Source of the DNA: Planctomycetaceae bacterium
GTDB lineage: Bacteria; Planctomycetota; Planctomycetia; Pirellulales; Pirellulaceae
Assembly (NCBI GenBank): GCA_020638975.1
Contig: JACKHN010000003.1
Location: 186,001-250,000 of the forward strand
DNA length: 64,000 nt
Direction of reading: 5' to 3'
In this document: one piece after another, positions 51,283-59,660 of the stretch
Layout of the letters: the number at the start of each line of letters is the position of its first letter
How positions within the stretch are numbered: position 1 is the stretch's first letter
Translations under genes and position numbers: made by a program
The notes under the pieces: generated by a model
What the model was told of the DNA's origin: nothing
Database searches by the model: none
What the model saw: the letters and a program-made list of their open reading frames with translations, nothing else

Positions 51283-52890
51283 ATGCCACTCCCTCATCGC
51301 TGGTTAAAGTTCAACTTGATCGTCTTACTCGGACTCCTGCTCGGTACGGCCGCTCTGCATGCAGAAGTCAGACTGGCTGGCGTGTTCGGCGACCATATGG
51401 TCTTGCAGCGTGAGATGGCCGTTCCGGTATGGGGGTGGGCTGACCCAGGCGAGTCGGTCGCGGTAACACTCGGTAGCCAATCGAAGCAGACGACCGCCGA
51501 CGCAAGCGGCAAGTGGATGCTGAAGCTCGATGCGATGTCAGCTGGCGGACCATTCTCGTTGACGGCCAGCGGCAGCAACAAAGTCACTGTCAGCGATGTA
51601 CTCGTCGGCGAAGTATGGCTCTGTTCCGGCCAGTCGAATATGGCGATGACGGTCAATCGTGCCAAGGATTTCGAAAATGAAAAGCAGCACGCCAACTTCC
51701 CACAGATCCGACACTTTAAGACCAACTCGCACGCAACTCCCGAACCGCAGGCAGATTGTTCAGGCAGTTGGAGTATTTGCACTAGCGATTCCGTCGGAGG
51801 ATTCTCCGCGACGGCCTACTGCTTCGGCCGGAAACTTTACCAGGAGTTAAATGTCCCGATTGGGCTGATCAATAGTTCGTGGGGCGGTACCGACGTTGCC
51901 GCTTGGACCAGTTTGCCCGCTCAACAAGCGGTCGATGCCATCGTGCCCAAGCTCGAAGCGTTCGACAGAACTATTGCCGCTTTCGATCCAGCACAAGCCA
52001 AGTCAACTTACGAGGCAGCCCTCGCCAGATGGGAGAAGCGAGCTGCAACTGCGAAGAAGGACGGGAAACCTGTTCCACGAAGGCCTCAGCCTGTCGGCGA
52101 CCCTCGTGTGAACCAGAATCGACCCGCAAACTTATTTAACGGGATGATCAACCCGCTGATTCCCTACGCGATTCGTGGAGCGACGTGGTATCAAGGCGAG
52201 CGCAATTCGCACTCCATCGCGGATGGTGTCCTGTACGCCGCACAATTGAAGGCCTTGATTGGCGATTGGCGATCGCGCTGGGAGCAAGGCGATTTTCAGT
52301 TCTTGACCGTCCAGCTGCCAAACTTTCACGCGCCGGTTGACGAACCCGTTCAGACAACCGGCTGGGTGATGGTCCGCGAGAGCGAAATGCAGACGTTGCA
52401 ACTGAAGAATACCGGTATCGCGATTACGACGGACGTCGGTGAAGCGAATGACATCCACCCGAAGGACAAGCAAACGGTTGGGCATCGCCTTGCGCTCTGG
52501 GCTCTCGGCACAACTTACGGCCAAGAGATCGTTTACTCTGGACCGCTGATGAGTTTCTCGCAGTATCGTACTGGAACGACGAACGATGCGGGCAAAGTGA
52601 CTCCCGGTCGCGTGATGGTCAACTTCATACACGCAAATGGCCTCAAGAGCTCCGATGGAAAACCGCTACGCGGCTTCGCCGTCGCGGACGAAGACCGCAA
52701 GTTCTATCCGGCCGACGCGAGTATCGATAAGGAGACTGGCCTGTTGGTCCTTTCCAGCAAGAAAGTGCATACGCCGGTTGCCGCACGGTACAACTGGGCC
52801 GACAATCCGGACGGCAACCTAGTGAATGGAGCAGGACTCCCGGCGGCCCCGTTCCGAACGGACCGCTGGGATGTGAGCGAAGAAGAGTGA
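51283..52890 (+). CDS. secreted sialate O-acetylesterase (SASA family)
   Basis: 535 residues; ATG preceded by a perfect AGGAGG 9 bases upstream. Signal peptide LIVLLGLLLGTAALHA. The mature protein begins with a beta-sandwich typical of the family (VRLAGVFGDHMVLQREMAVP, VWGWADPGESVAV). The SASA catalytic block follows: LCSGQSNMAM with nucleophile Ser118, then NVPIGLINSSWGGTDVAAW and AIRGATWYQGERNS. The later part (TDVGEANDIHPKDKQTVGHRLALWAL) supplies the Asp-x-x-His pair. It would remove acetyl groups from sialic acids or from acetylated polysaccharides, in the periplasm or outside. A secreted alpha/beta hydrolase gene lies downstream on the same strand, across a palindrome; the two may act on the same polymer. 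Confidence 0.9.
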   Translation: MPLPHRWLKFNLIVLLGLLLGTAALHAEVRLAGVFGDHMVLQREMAVPVWGWADPGESVAVTLGSQSKQTTADASGKWMLKLDAMSAGGPFSLTASGSNKVTVSDVLVGEVWLCSGQSNMAMTVNRAKDFENEKQHANFPQIRHFKTNSHATPEPQADCSGSWSICTSDSVGGFSATAYCFGRKLYQELNVPIGLINSSWGGTDVAAWTSLPAQQAVDAIVPKLEAFDRTIAAFDPAQAKSTYEAALARWEKRAATAKKDGKPVPRRPQPVGDPRVNQNRPANLFNGMINPLIPYAIRGATWYQGERNSHSIADGVLYAAQLKALIGDWRSRWEQGDFQFLTVQLPNFHAPVDEPVQTTGWVMVRESEMQTLQLKNTGIAITTDVGEANDIHPKDKQTVGHRLALWALGTTYGQEIVYSGPLMSFSQYRTGTTNDAGKVTPGRVMVNFIHANGLKSSDGKPLRGFAVADEDRKFYPADASIDKETGLLVLSSKKVHTPVAARYNWADNPDGNLVNGAGLPAAPFRTDRWDVSEEE

Positions 52891-52900
52891 ACTAAATAGA

Positions 52901-52989
52901 GGGAACACTAATCCGCACTAATCATCGCTAATAGGAAAGGGTTGCCGATTTTTTTCCATTAGCGTCGATTAGTGCAGATTAGCGTTCCC
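52901..52989. repeat. intergenic palindrome, family D
   Basis: 32-base arms 52901-52932 (GGGAACACTAATCCGCACTA...) and 52958-52989 pair at 28 of 32 positions, loop 25 bases ending in a run of T. The arms contain the internal motif ACTAAT twice. It begins 10 bases after the esterase stop, so it could also act as a terminator. Confidence 0.85.
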
Positions 52990-53038
52990 TTCTTCCCCCG
53001 CCAATTTTTTAACGAATTCACGTTAGCAAGAGTAATTC

Positions 53039-54304
53039 ATGAAACGAACAACTCAACTGTGTCTACTGTTCATGACTCTAGCGACGGTCACCTTCGCTGA
53101 CGATCCGATCACGCGGTCGCCTCAACTACCCGCCACGATGCCTTGGGATCTCGATGAGCTGAGCAAGCCGCCTGAGTTTGCTTGGCAGGACATCAAGAGC
53201 TCCGTGCGAAGTTTATCCTACGCGGGCGAGCCGTATCAGGGTAAACCTACACGTGTGTTCGCTTACTACGCATCGCCAGGCACGCTCAACGCCAACATCT
53301 TGCTCGATAGAAATCTTCCTGCTGTGGTGTTAGTTCACGGCGGGGGCGGGACTGCGTTTCGCGAATGGGCCGAGTTGTGGGCGAAACGGGGCTATGCTGC
53401 GATCGCCATGGACCTGGCTGGCTATCGTCCACATGAAGGTGTGAATCAACACCAACGTGAGAACCGCACTCGGCTCGAAGAAGGTGGTCCGGATCAAGGT
53501 GATGACGAGAAGTTTGGGAGCGTCGACAAGGATCCCGCAGAGCAGTGGCCGTATCATGCGGTGGCGAATGTGATTCGCGCACACTCGCTGATCCGCAGTT
53601 TCGCCAGTGTCGATTCCAATCGAACGGCCGTAACCGGGATCAGTTGGGGTGGATATCTAACCTGCATCGTGTCGGGGGTCGACAGCCGTTTCAAGGCCGC
53701 TGTGCCGGTTTACGGATGCGGCTTCCTGCATGAGAACAGTGCGTGGCTCGACCGGTTCGGACGCATGACAGCGGAACAACGGGAACGTTGGGTGACGCTT
53801 TGGGATCCGTCTCGCTACTTGCCAGCCGTGTCGATGCCGATCCTGTTTGTGAACGGCACGAACGACTTTGCGTACCCGCTCGACAGCTACATGAAAAGCA
53901 TTGCCGCAGTACCGGGCGAGAAGCAATTTTGCATTACCGTCAAGATGCCACATGGCCATCCCGCCGGTTGGGCTCCACCCGAGATCGGGTTGTTCATCGA
54001 TAGCCATTTGCAAGGTGGCCAGCCACTCGCGACAGTCGATTCCCTTCGCATCACTGACGGCAAGGCCCAAACCACCTACCAGTCGGAAGTACCTATAACG
54101 AAGGCCGAACTTCACTTCACAACCGACACCAAGCCAATCAATCAACGTGAATGGCAATCCACTCCTGCGACGATTTCCTCCGAAGTAATCAACGCCGACG
54201 CACCACCCGCCGATACTACGGCTTGGTTCTTTACATTGACAGATTCACGTGGTGCAGTCTCCAGCAGCACCGTCCAACTCGTGGTGCTGGCAGATCCAAA
54301 ATAG
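53039..54304 (+). CDS. secreted alpha/beta hydrolase (acetylxylan-esterase-like)
   Basis: 421 residues. Signal peptide MKRTTQLCLLFMTLATVTFA. The hydrolase core shows PAVVLVHGGGG (oxyanion strand), nucleophile Ser202 in TGISWGGYLTC, acid in NGTNDFAYPLDSY and His in KMPHGHPAGW. The region PHEGVNQHQRENRTRLEEGG is an inserted cap. The last ~85 residues (TYQSEVPITKAELHF... to STVQLVVLADPK) look like a small Ig-like domain. The family includes acetylxylan esterase and dienelactone hydrolase relatives that act on polysaccharide esters; exact substrate unknown. It follows the SASA esterase on the same strand, 148 bases apart, with the family D palindrome between. Probably secreted to act on algal or other acetylated glycans. 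Confidence 0.85.
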   Translation: MKRTTQLCLLFMTLATVTFADDPITRSPQLPATMPWDLDELSKPPEFAWQDIKSSVRSLSYAGEPYQGKPTRVFAYYASPGTLNANILLDRNLPAVVLVHGGGGTAFREWAELWAKRGYAAIAMDLAGYRPHEGVNQHQRENRTRLEEGGPDQGDDEKFGSVDKDPAEQWPYHAVANVIRAHSLIRSFASVDSNRTAVTGISWGGYLTCIVSGVDSRFKAAVPVYGCGFLHENSAWLDRFGRMTAEQRERWVTLWDPSRYLPAVSMPILFVNGTNDFAYPLDSYMKSIAAVPGEKQFCITVKMPHGHPAGWAPPEIGLFIDSHLQGGQPLATVDSLRITDGKAQTTYQSEVPITKAELHFTTDTKPINQREWQSTPATISSEVINADAPPADTTAWFFTLTDSRGAVSSSTVQLVVLADPK

Positions 54305-54404
54305 CGGCAATCGTAGGCCATAGCCAAGTTCCTGAATTCGCGTAAACTGACGTTCGCGTCCGCTAAGGCATGCGGGAACAGCTACTTCGGTATTCGCGGA
54401 TTTC

Positions 54405-54468
54405 GTGAGCCGACGGCGCTAGCCGCGGGCCCTGTACGTTACATTCCCAGCAGAGGCCGTCGGCTCAC
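54405..54468. repeat. intergenic palindrome, family E
   Basis: Perfect 13-bp arms GTGAGCCGACGGC (54405-54417) and GCCGTCGGCTCAC (54456-54468) with a 38-base GC-rich loop. It lies between the hydrolase stop and the MgtE start region and has no coding content. Confidence 0.8.
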
Positions 54469-54558
54469 AGCCAGAAGTTAATCATCGCCCGTTCCTAAGG
54501 CGAATAATGGCGTCCTCGTGCGGTCTTGCGGAGGGCTTTCAATAGAGGGGAATCCGCT

Positions 54559-55920
54559 TTGGAACTCGAACACGAACCGCTTGAACAACTCCGAAACGCA
54601 ATTGCCAACTCGGATGCTCAAGCCGTCGATGTGTGTTTGGAGAACCTGAGCCCCGCCGAGTCTTCTCACGCCGTCGTCAACTTGAGTGAAGGCGATCAAA
54701 CGCGACTCCTGAAGTTATTGTCGGACGAAGACGCTGCAGAAATCGTCGAGACTTTGCCCGAAGCACATGCCGCTCAATTACTGGAACAGATGTCTCCAGG
54801 CGATGCTGCGGCGATTGTCAGCGAGTTGGGGAGCGACGACCAGGCAGACATGATGATTCGCCTGTCCGACGCTGGGGCGGAAGCAATCCTGGCCGAAATG
54901 AAGCCAGCGGATGCCGCGGAGACTCGGCGGCTGATGCAGTACTCGCCGGAGACTGCCGGCGGCTTGATGGTGACGGAGTATTTGGCCTATGTCGAGAACT
55001 TGCGTTGTGAGGACGTGGTCAATGACATGCGGCGTAATGCCGAGCGATATCGCGATTTTGATGTCCAGTATGCCTATGTCGTGTCGAAGGCCGGGCATTT
55101 GCGAGGCGTGCTGCGATTGCGTGATTTGTTGCTCGCATTGAGTACAACGCGGATCGATGAAGTGATGCTGGCGAAACCCAAGAGCGTCGAAGTTGACACA
55201 CCGCTCGAGGAATTGGAGCGGTTCTTTGACCATCACCAATGGCTGGGCGTGCCTGTTGTCGAAGCGAACGGCTATCTCGTTGGTATTGTTAAACGGGTCA
55301 ACGTGGAAGAAGCTGCCGAGGAACGGTCCAGCCGGCACTTCTTGAAATTCATGGGCATTATGGGCGGCGAAGAGCTGCGTACGATGCCCTTGCGATTACG
55401 CAGCTTTCGGCGGCTGTCGTGGCTGAGTATCAACATCGTGTTGAACATCGTCGCAGCCAGCGTCATCGCCATGCACCAGGACACGCTATCGTCGGTCATT
55501 GCATTGGCCGTGTTTTTGCCGATCATTTCGGATATGAGCGGCTGCTCCGGGAATCAGGCCGTTGCGGTGAGTATGCGGGAACTGTCATTGGGCTTAATCA
55601 AGCCTCGCGAATTCTGGCGAGTCTTCTCGAAGGAGGCAGCGGTTGGCACGATCAACGGCGTGGTGCTGGGGTTGCTGCTAGGACTTGTTGCCTTTGCTTG
55701 GAAGGGGAATGTCGTCCTCGGCGCTGTCGTTGCGATTGCATTGGCGATGAACACGCTGCTGGCCGCAGTGATAGGCGGCACCGTCCCGATGCTGCTCCGC
55801 GGCCTTGGACAAGATCCAGCGCTGGCATCCGGGCCGATTCTGACCACGATCACGGATATGTGTGGCTTCTTGCTAGTCCTAAGCCTCGCCAGTTATTGCC
55901 TGCCATGGCTCACCGTCTAA
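54559..55920 (+). CDS. mgtE: MgtE-type magnesium transporter
   Basis: I choose the TTG at 54559 because GAGGGG lies 8 bases upstream; another TTG at 54526 would add 11 residues. From 54559 the protein is 453 residues, normal for MgtE. It opens with the helical MgtE N domain (LLKLLSDEDAAEIVETLPEA, then MSPGDAAAIVSEL and MKPADAAETRRLM), followed by a CBS pair with YSPETAGGLMVTEYL and VVEANGYLVGIVKR. The channel part has five helices and contains the conserved MSGCSGNQAVAVSMREL signature. It moves Mg2+ (or Co2+) into the cell and is gated by cytoplasmic Mg2+ at the N and CBS domains. No magnesium riboswitch is evident upstream. The downstream gap carries MITE-like copy 2. Confidence 0.92.
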   Translation: MELEHEPLEQLRNAIANSDAQAVDVCLENLSPAESSHAVVNLSEGDQTRLLKLLSDEDAAEIVETLPEAHAAQLLEQMSPGDAAAIVSELGSDDQADMMIRLSDAGAEAILAEMKPADAAETRRLMQYSPETAGGLMVTEYLAYVENLRCEDVVNDMRRNAERYRDFDVQYAYVVSKAGHLRGVLRLRDLLLALSTTRIDEVMLAKPKSVEVDTPLEELERFFDHHQWLGVPVVEANGYLVGIVKRVNVEEAAEERSSRHFLKFMGIMGGEELRTMPLRLRSFRRLSWLSINIVLNIVAASVIAMHQDTLSSVIALAVFLPIISDMSGCSGNQAVAVSMRELSLGLIKPREFWRVFSKEAAVGTINGVVLGLLLGLVAFAWKGNVVLGAVVAIALAMNTLLAAVIGGTVPMLLRGLGQDPALASGPILTTITDMCGFLLVLSLASYCLPWLTV

Positions 55921-55969
55921 GGAATGCGAGCAACACAATTTCGCTACGGAAGTTGCTTTTCCGGGGTTC

Positions 55970-56099
55970 CTAAGGACCAACTCAAAAATAACTTCGGCAT
56001 TTCAAGGGTAGGGTCCGCTGTGCGGACCAGGAATTCCCGCGGTCCGCACAGCGGACCCTATCGAAAAAACAAGTAAGTTATTCTTGAGTCATCCCTAAG
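55970..56099 (+). mobile_element. MITE-like palindromic element, copy 2
   Basis: A 130-base unit. Core arms 56009-56028 and 56041-56060 are identical to those of copy 1 with a 12-base loop. Terminal arms are inverted: the left end CTAAGGACCAACTCAAAAAT resembles the complement of the right end, CTTAGGGATGACTCAAGAAT, with continued pairing through AACTT. It sits between two convergent genes and encodes nothing. Copy 1 (35377-35503) is in the opposite orientation. Confidence 0.8.
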
Positions 56100-56111
56100 T
56101 CGGCTTGACGC

Positions 56112-57110
56112 TTATATCGACGACTGTGTCTGCATTTGTGAGCGTCCGCCGTTCACACGTGGCGAGTCGGCTTCAATGAACGACTCGTAGATGGCCTTGC
56201 CGGCGGTGTTCAATTTAGTCTGCAGCGCGTCCAAGAACTCGTGTAGTCCCACTTCGATGATGTCGTCGTCCACATGGGCATAGGCGAGTTCGCTACGCAG
56301 CTTTCCCATCTGCTTTTCCGCAGGATTCCAAAAGGTTCCCATAGGAGAACCGGAAATGGCATGCAACGCTTGATCGGCTTCGTTCACGCAGTACATGATC
56401 GAGCGCGGAAACATTCGATCCAGGATGAGAAAGCCGACAACTCGCTCGGGGGTAATCCCGTGATGACGTTTGCGAAACATTTCCAAGCCGCTAACGCTTC
56501 GCAGAACCGCCGACCATTGCAAATCATCAAAGGACGTTCCGATGTCACTTGGCTCAGGTAACAGCAGAAAGTACTTAACATCCAGAATGCGGGACGTCTT
56601 GTCGGCTCGTTCAATGTAACGGCCCAAGCGAGCGAAATGCCAAGGCTCGCCATGCGGCATCGTACCGTCGGTGATACCTTTGAAACGATAGCTCGCATTC
56701 TTCACTTCGTGGAAGAAGTCCTGCAGGGACTGCTGTGAGTCGCTCGACGAAGCAGCATCCATCACCAACAGGTAGAACGAATTTAGGTCTTCCCACATCT
56801 CCGACGAGATCGTTTCGCGGACACTGCGTGCGTTCTCCCTGGCACTTTGCAGACAGCACAGAATCGAGTTCGAATACTCGGGATCGAAGGTCAAGAAGCG
56901 GATTACGTTTTCTTGCGTCGGATCGCCGTAGTGCTCTTGAAACCACTCGTGATCGCCGGTAGTGCTGACCAGCGGCAACCACTGGCCGGCCGATCCAGGC
57001 GGGAGGTCGAGCATCATGTTGAATGTCACGTCGGCAAAACGAGCGAGATTCTCGGCGCGTTCGACGTAGCGTGACATCCAGTAAATTGAATCGGCAACGC
57101 GGCTGAGCAT
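56112..57110 (-). CDS. alpha-E domain protein (DUF403)
   Basis: 332 residues, full length for a stand-alone alpha-E protein. Begins MLSRVADSIYWMSRYVERAE, the family hallmark (N-terminal RVAxxxYWxxRxxERAE), then NLARFADVTFNMMLD, CLQSARENARSVRETISSEMW and WHFARLGRYIERADKTSRIL. It is almost entirely helical. Alpha-E proteins have no known biochemical activity; they occur together with circularly permuted ATP-grasp proteins and transglutaminases and may carry or bind the ligated product. Here the gene follows the ATP-grasp gene on the same strand with 46 bases between, so they are probably cotranscribed. It is the C-terminal member of the minus-strand cluster. Confidence 0.92.
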   Translation of the reverse strand: MLSRVADSIYWMSRYVERAENLARFADVTFNMMLDLPPGSAGQWLPLVSTTGDHEWFQEHYGDPTQENVIRFLTFDPEYSNSILCCLQSARENARSVRETISSEMWEDLNSFYLLVMDAASSSDSQQSLQDFFHEVKNASYRFKGITDGTMPHGEPWHFARLGRYIERADKTSRILDVKYFLLLPEPSDIGTSFDDLQWSAVLRSVSGLEMFRKRHHGITPERVVGFLILDRMFPRSIMYCVNEADQALHAISGSPMGTFWNPAEKQMGKLRSELAYAHVDDDIIEVGLHEFLDALQTKLNTAGKAIYESFIEADSPRVNGGRSQMQTQSSI

Positions 57111-57156
57111 GTGGAAGGTCTCGACTACTTAATTCTTTGCGTGTTCGTGTTTACTC

Positions 57157-58617
57157 TCAGGACTTCTCGATGACCCATGTGTCCTTGCTACCGCCGCCTT
57201 GCGACGAGTTCACGACGAGTGAGCCCTTCTTTAACGCCACTCGCGTCAAACCGCCAGGCAACACGAAGATGTCCTTGCCGTACAAAATGTAAGGCCGCAA
57301 GTCCACGTGCCGACCTTCGACGGTGTCGCCGATAATTGTTGGGACTCGAGACAGCGACAGCGTCGGTTGAGCGATGTAATTGCGAGGGCTCTCTTTGATT
57401 AGGTCCGCGAACTTATCTTGTTCTGCCTTGGTCGAATGCGGCCCCACCAGCATTCCGTAGCCGCCGGACTCGTTGGCTGCCTTGACGACCAATTTGTCGA
57501 GGTTCTTCAGCACATGGTCGCGTTGCTTGTCGTCCCAACACAGGTAGGTTGGCACGTTGGGAATGATCATGTCCTCTTTAAGATAGTACTGAACGATCTT
57601 GTCGACGTAGGAATAGATTACCTTGTCGTCCGCGATGCCCGTCCCAGGAGCATTTGCTAACGCCACGCGTCCTGCGCGATAGACCTCGAACAGCCCCGGA
57701 ACACCGAGCATGGAATCGGGGCGGAAGGCTTTCGGGTCGAGGAAATCGTCGTCGATGCGGCGATAGATCACGTCGACGCGTTTGAGACCGGCCGTCGTCC
57801 GCATGTTGACGAAGCCTTCATGAACCACCAAGTCGCTGCCTTGTACGAGCTCGACGCCCATTTGCTGAGCTAGGAACGAGTGCTCGTAATAAGCGGAATT
57901 GAAGCTGCCGGGCGAGAGTACGACCACCGTTGGGTTCGGCAATCCGTCAGGTGCCAAGTGCTCTAAAGTCTTCAGCAATTGGCTGGGGTAATCGACCACC
58001 GGCTTGACGTGCGATGCGGCGAAGATCTGCGGAAAGCTGCGTTTCATCACCAGCCGGTTTTGCAGCACATAAGACACGCCGGAGGGGCACCGCAGGTTAT
58101 CCTCAAGGACATGGATTTGACCATCACCACCGCGGATCAAATCGGTTCCCGTGATGTGGCACCAGATCTTTCGAGGCGGGTCCAACCCCTGGCAGATTTT
58201 GCGGTAGCTTGCCGCCGCCAGTACGATCTCCTCGGGAATGATCTTATCCTTCAGAATCCACTTCGCATGATAGATGTCGTCGATGAACATGTTGAGCGCG
58301 GTGATGCGCTGCTTCAGTCCTCGTTCGAGCCACTCCCATTCGTTGGATGGGACAATCCGCGGAATGATATCGAACGGAAAGATCTTCTCTTTGCCCTTGG
58401 TGTCGCCATAGACCGCAAAGGTGATTCCGAGCCGAAACAGAGACCGCTCGGCACCGGCTTGGCGGCGTTTGAGTTCCTCGAAGTCGAGAGCTTCCAACTT
58501 CTCGATCAATAACTCAGCGCCGTTCCGAGGTTTTCCCGACTCGTCGACCAACTCGTCGAAAAACTCGCCGGTATTGTACTTACTGAAATCGAGGTGAGTT
58601 GTGGGGCTTTGACTCAT
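57157..58617 (-). CDS. circularly permuted ATP-grasp protein (DUF404/407)
   Basis: 486 residues. Shows the full signature set: RLGITFAVYGDTKGKEKIFP, FDIIPRIVPSNEWEWLERGL, RALNMF-type segment, then the acidic metal/nucleotide site HVLEDNLRCPSG with E172, D173 and N174, followed by SYVLQNRLVMKR. Further on come GSFNSAYYEHSFLAQQMGVE, VDVIYRRIDDDF, LANAPGTGIADDK and VVKAANESGGYGMLVG, a Gly-rich nucleotide loop. Members are predicted peptide-bond-forming ligases (carboxylate-amine ligases) with unknown substrates. The gene precedes the alpha-E gene in the same direction. It retains the residues that the fused paralogue at 59657-62221 has lost, so this is likely the active enzyme of the pair. Confidence 0.92.
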   Translation of the reverse strand: MSQSPTTHLDFSKYNTGEFFDELVDESGKPRNGAELLIEKLEALDFEELKRRQAGAERSLFRLGITFAVYGDTKGKEKIFPFDIIPRIVPSNEWEWLERGLKQRITALNMFIDDIYHAKWILKDKIIPEEIVLAAASYRKICQGLDPPRKIWCHITGTDLIRGGDGQIHVLEDNLRCPSGVSYVLQNRLVMKRSFPQIFAASHVKPVVDYPSQLLKTLEHLAPDGLPNPTVVVLSPGSFNSAYYEHSFLAQQMGVELVQGSDLVVHEGFVNMRTTAGLKRVDVIYRRIDDDFLDPKAFRPDSMLGVPGLFEVYRAGRVALANAPGTGIADDKVIYSYVDKIVQYYLKEDMIIPNVPTYLCWDDKQRDHVLKNLDKLVVKAANESGGYGMLVGPHSTKAEQDKFADLIKESPRNYIAQPTLSLSRVPTIIGDTVEGRHVDLRPYILYGKDIFVLPGGLTRVALKKGSLVVNSSQGGGSKDTWVIEKS

Positions 58618-58784
58618 ACCGTCCCTAGAGGTTGTGATGGTCAGAATCTGTGTGAGACCTCAGTTTTTCGTCGAGATCATTACGCCCGCCATCGGTGCAT
58701 CATCGTGATCACAACTACGTTTGACAAGGGCATTCCTGTACGTAACTTTCGAGGCAGGCGAGTCAGGATCTATCGCATGGCGCA

Positions 58785-59660
58785 CTAAGATGGCACAACG
58801 TCAACCGAAACGCTCAAACGATGCGAACCGCCACCGACGAACATTCCCGCCACCGGGCAGACATCTCCAAAGTCGCGGCCCCAGGCCACGGTGATATGTT
58901 CGACCGAGGGAAGAACGTCGTTGGTTGGATCAGCATCCACCCAACCCTGGGCACCGCAGTACAACGACGCCCATGCGTGCGACGCGTCGGCTCCCACCAA
59001 TCTCGGTTGACCTTCCGTTTGATGCGTTCTCAAGTAGCCGCTGACGTATCTCCCGGCTAGTCCCAGTGGGCGAAGGCAGGCCAGCATGATGTGCGCCAAA
59101 TCCTGACAGACACCTCGCTTTTGCTTGAAGGCATCCGTGACGGGAGTGTTCACGTTGGTTGCCGTAGGATCGTAAGTGAAATCGGTATTGATCCGATGGT
59201 TCAAGTCTCTCAAGGCTTGGACAATCGGACGGCCCGGCGTGAAACTTTGCCGTCCATATTCCGCCAGTTCAGCGACCATCGGAACCCGCGGTGAAGGGAA
59301 GCAGAACTGATAGTCGGCCAGTCCCTCCTCCGTTCGATTCTGCGGCAACGCGTCCCGAACGGTCTCCCACGGTGTCGATGTTCCATCGACGGGCAACGTT
59401 GGCTCGATCATTTCCACTGTGCTGTGAGCTGTGATTTGCAGCCTGCGGTGCCCGGTGCTGAGAGAGAATAGCGATGCAGTGTTGCCGAAGTAGTCCGTAC
59501 GCCGATGCGGCGAACCGGGAATTGGTCGGACCGTCAAGCGATGGTAAGTGCAATTCTGGTAGGGTGTTGAACGCGGCGTCAGGTACACGACGTTTTGGCA
59601 TACGGCGACCGGAGCGTCATAATCATAGGTCGTCGTATGGCTGATCTTGTACTTGATCAT
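58785..59660 (-). CDS. transglutaminase-like protein
   Basis: 291 residues. N-terminal beta-rich domain (ISHTTTYDYDAPVAVCQNVV, LTVRPIPGSPHRRTDYFGN), then a papain-like transglutaminase core with Cys185 in RGVCQDLAH, His228 in DASHAWASLY and Asp244 in DADPTND, so all three catalytic residues are in place. The protein ends with a beta-hairpin typical of the family (VAGMFVGGGSHRLSVSVDV). It lacks a signal peptide, so it is presumably cytoplasmic. The ATG overlaps the stop of the preceding fusion gene by four bases (ATGA), so translation is likely coupled. In such clusters the transglutaminase is thought to act as a peptidase or amide transferase on the ligase product; this is prediction from context. 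Confidence 0.92.
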   Translation of the reverse strand: MIKYKISHTTTYDYDAPVAVCQNVVYLTPRSTPYQNCTYHRLTVRPIPGSPHRRTDYFGNTASLFSLSTGHRRLQITAHSTVEMIEPTLPVDGTSTPWETVRDALPQNRTEEGLADYQFCFPSPRVPMVAELAEYGRQSFTPGRPIVQALRDLNHRINTDFTYDPTATNVNTPVTDAFKQKRGVCQDLAHIMLACLRPLGLAGRYVSGYLRTHQTEGQPRLVGADASHAWASLYCGAQGWVDADPTNDVLPSVEHITVAWGRDFGDVCPVAGMFVGGGSHRLSVSVDVVPS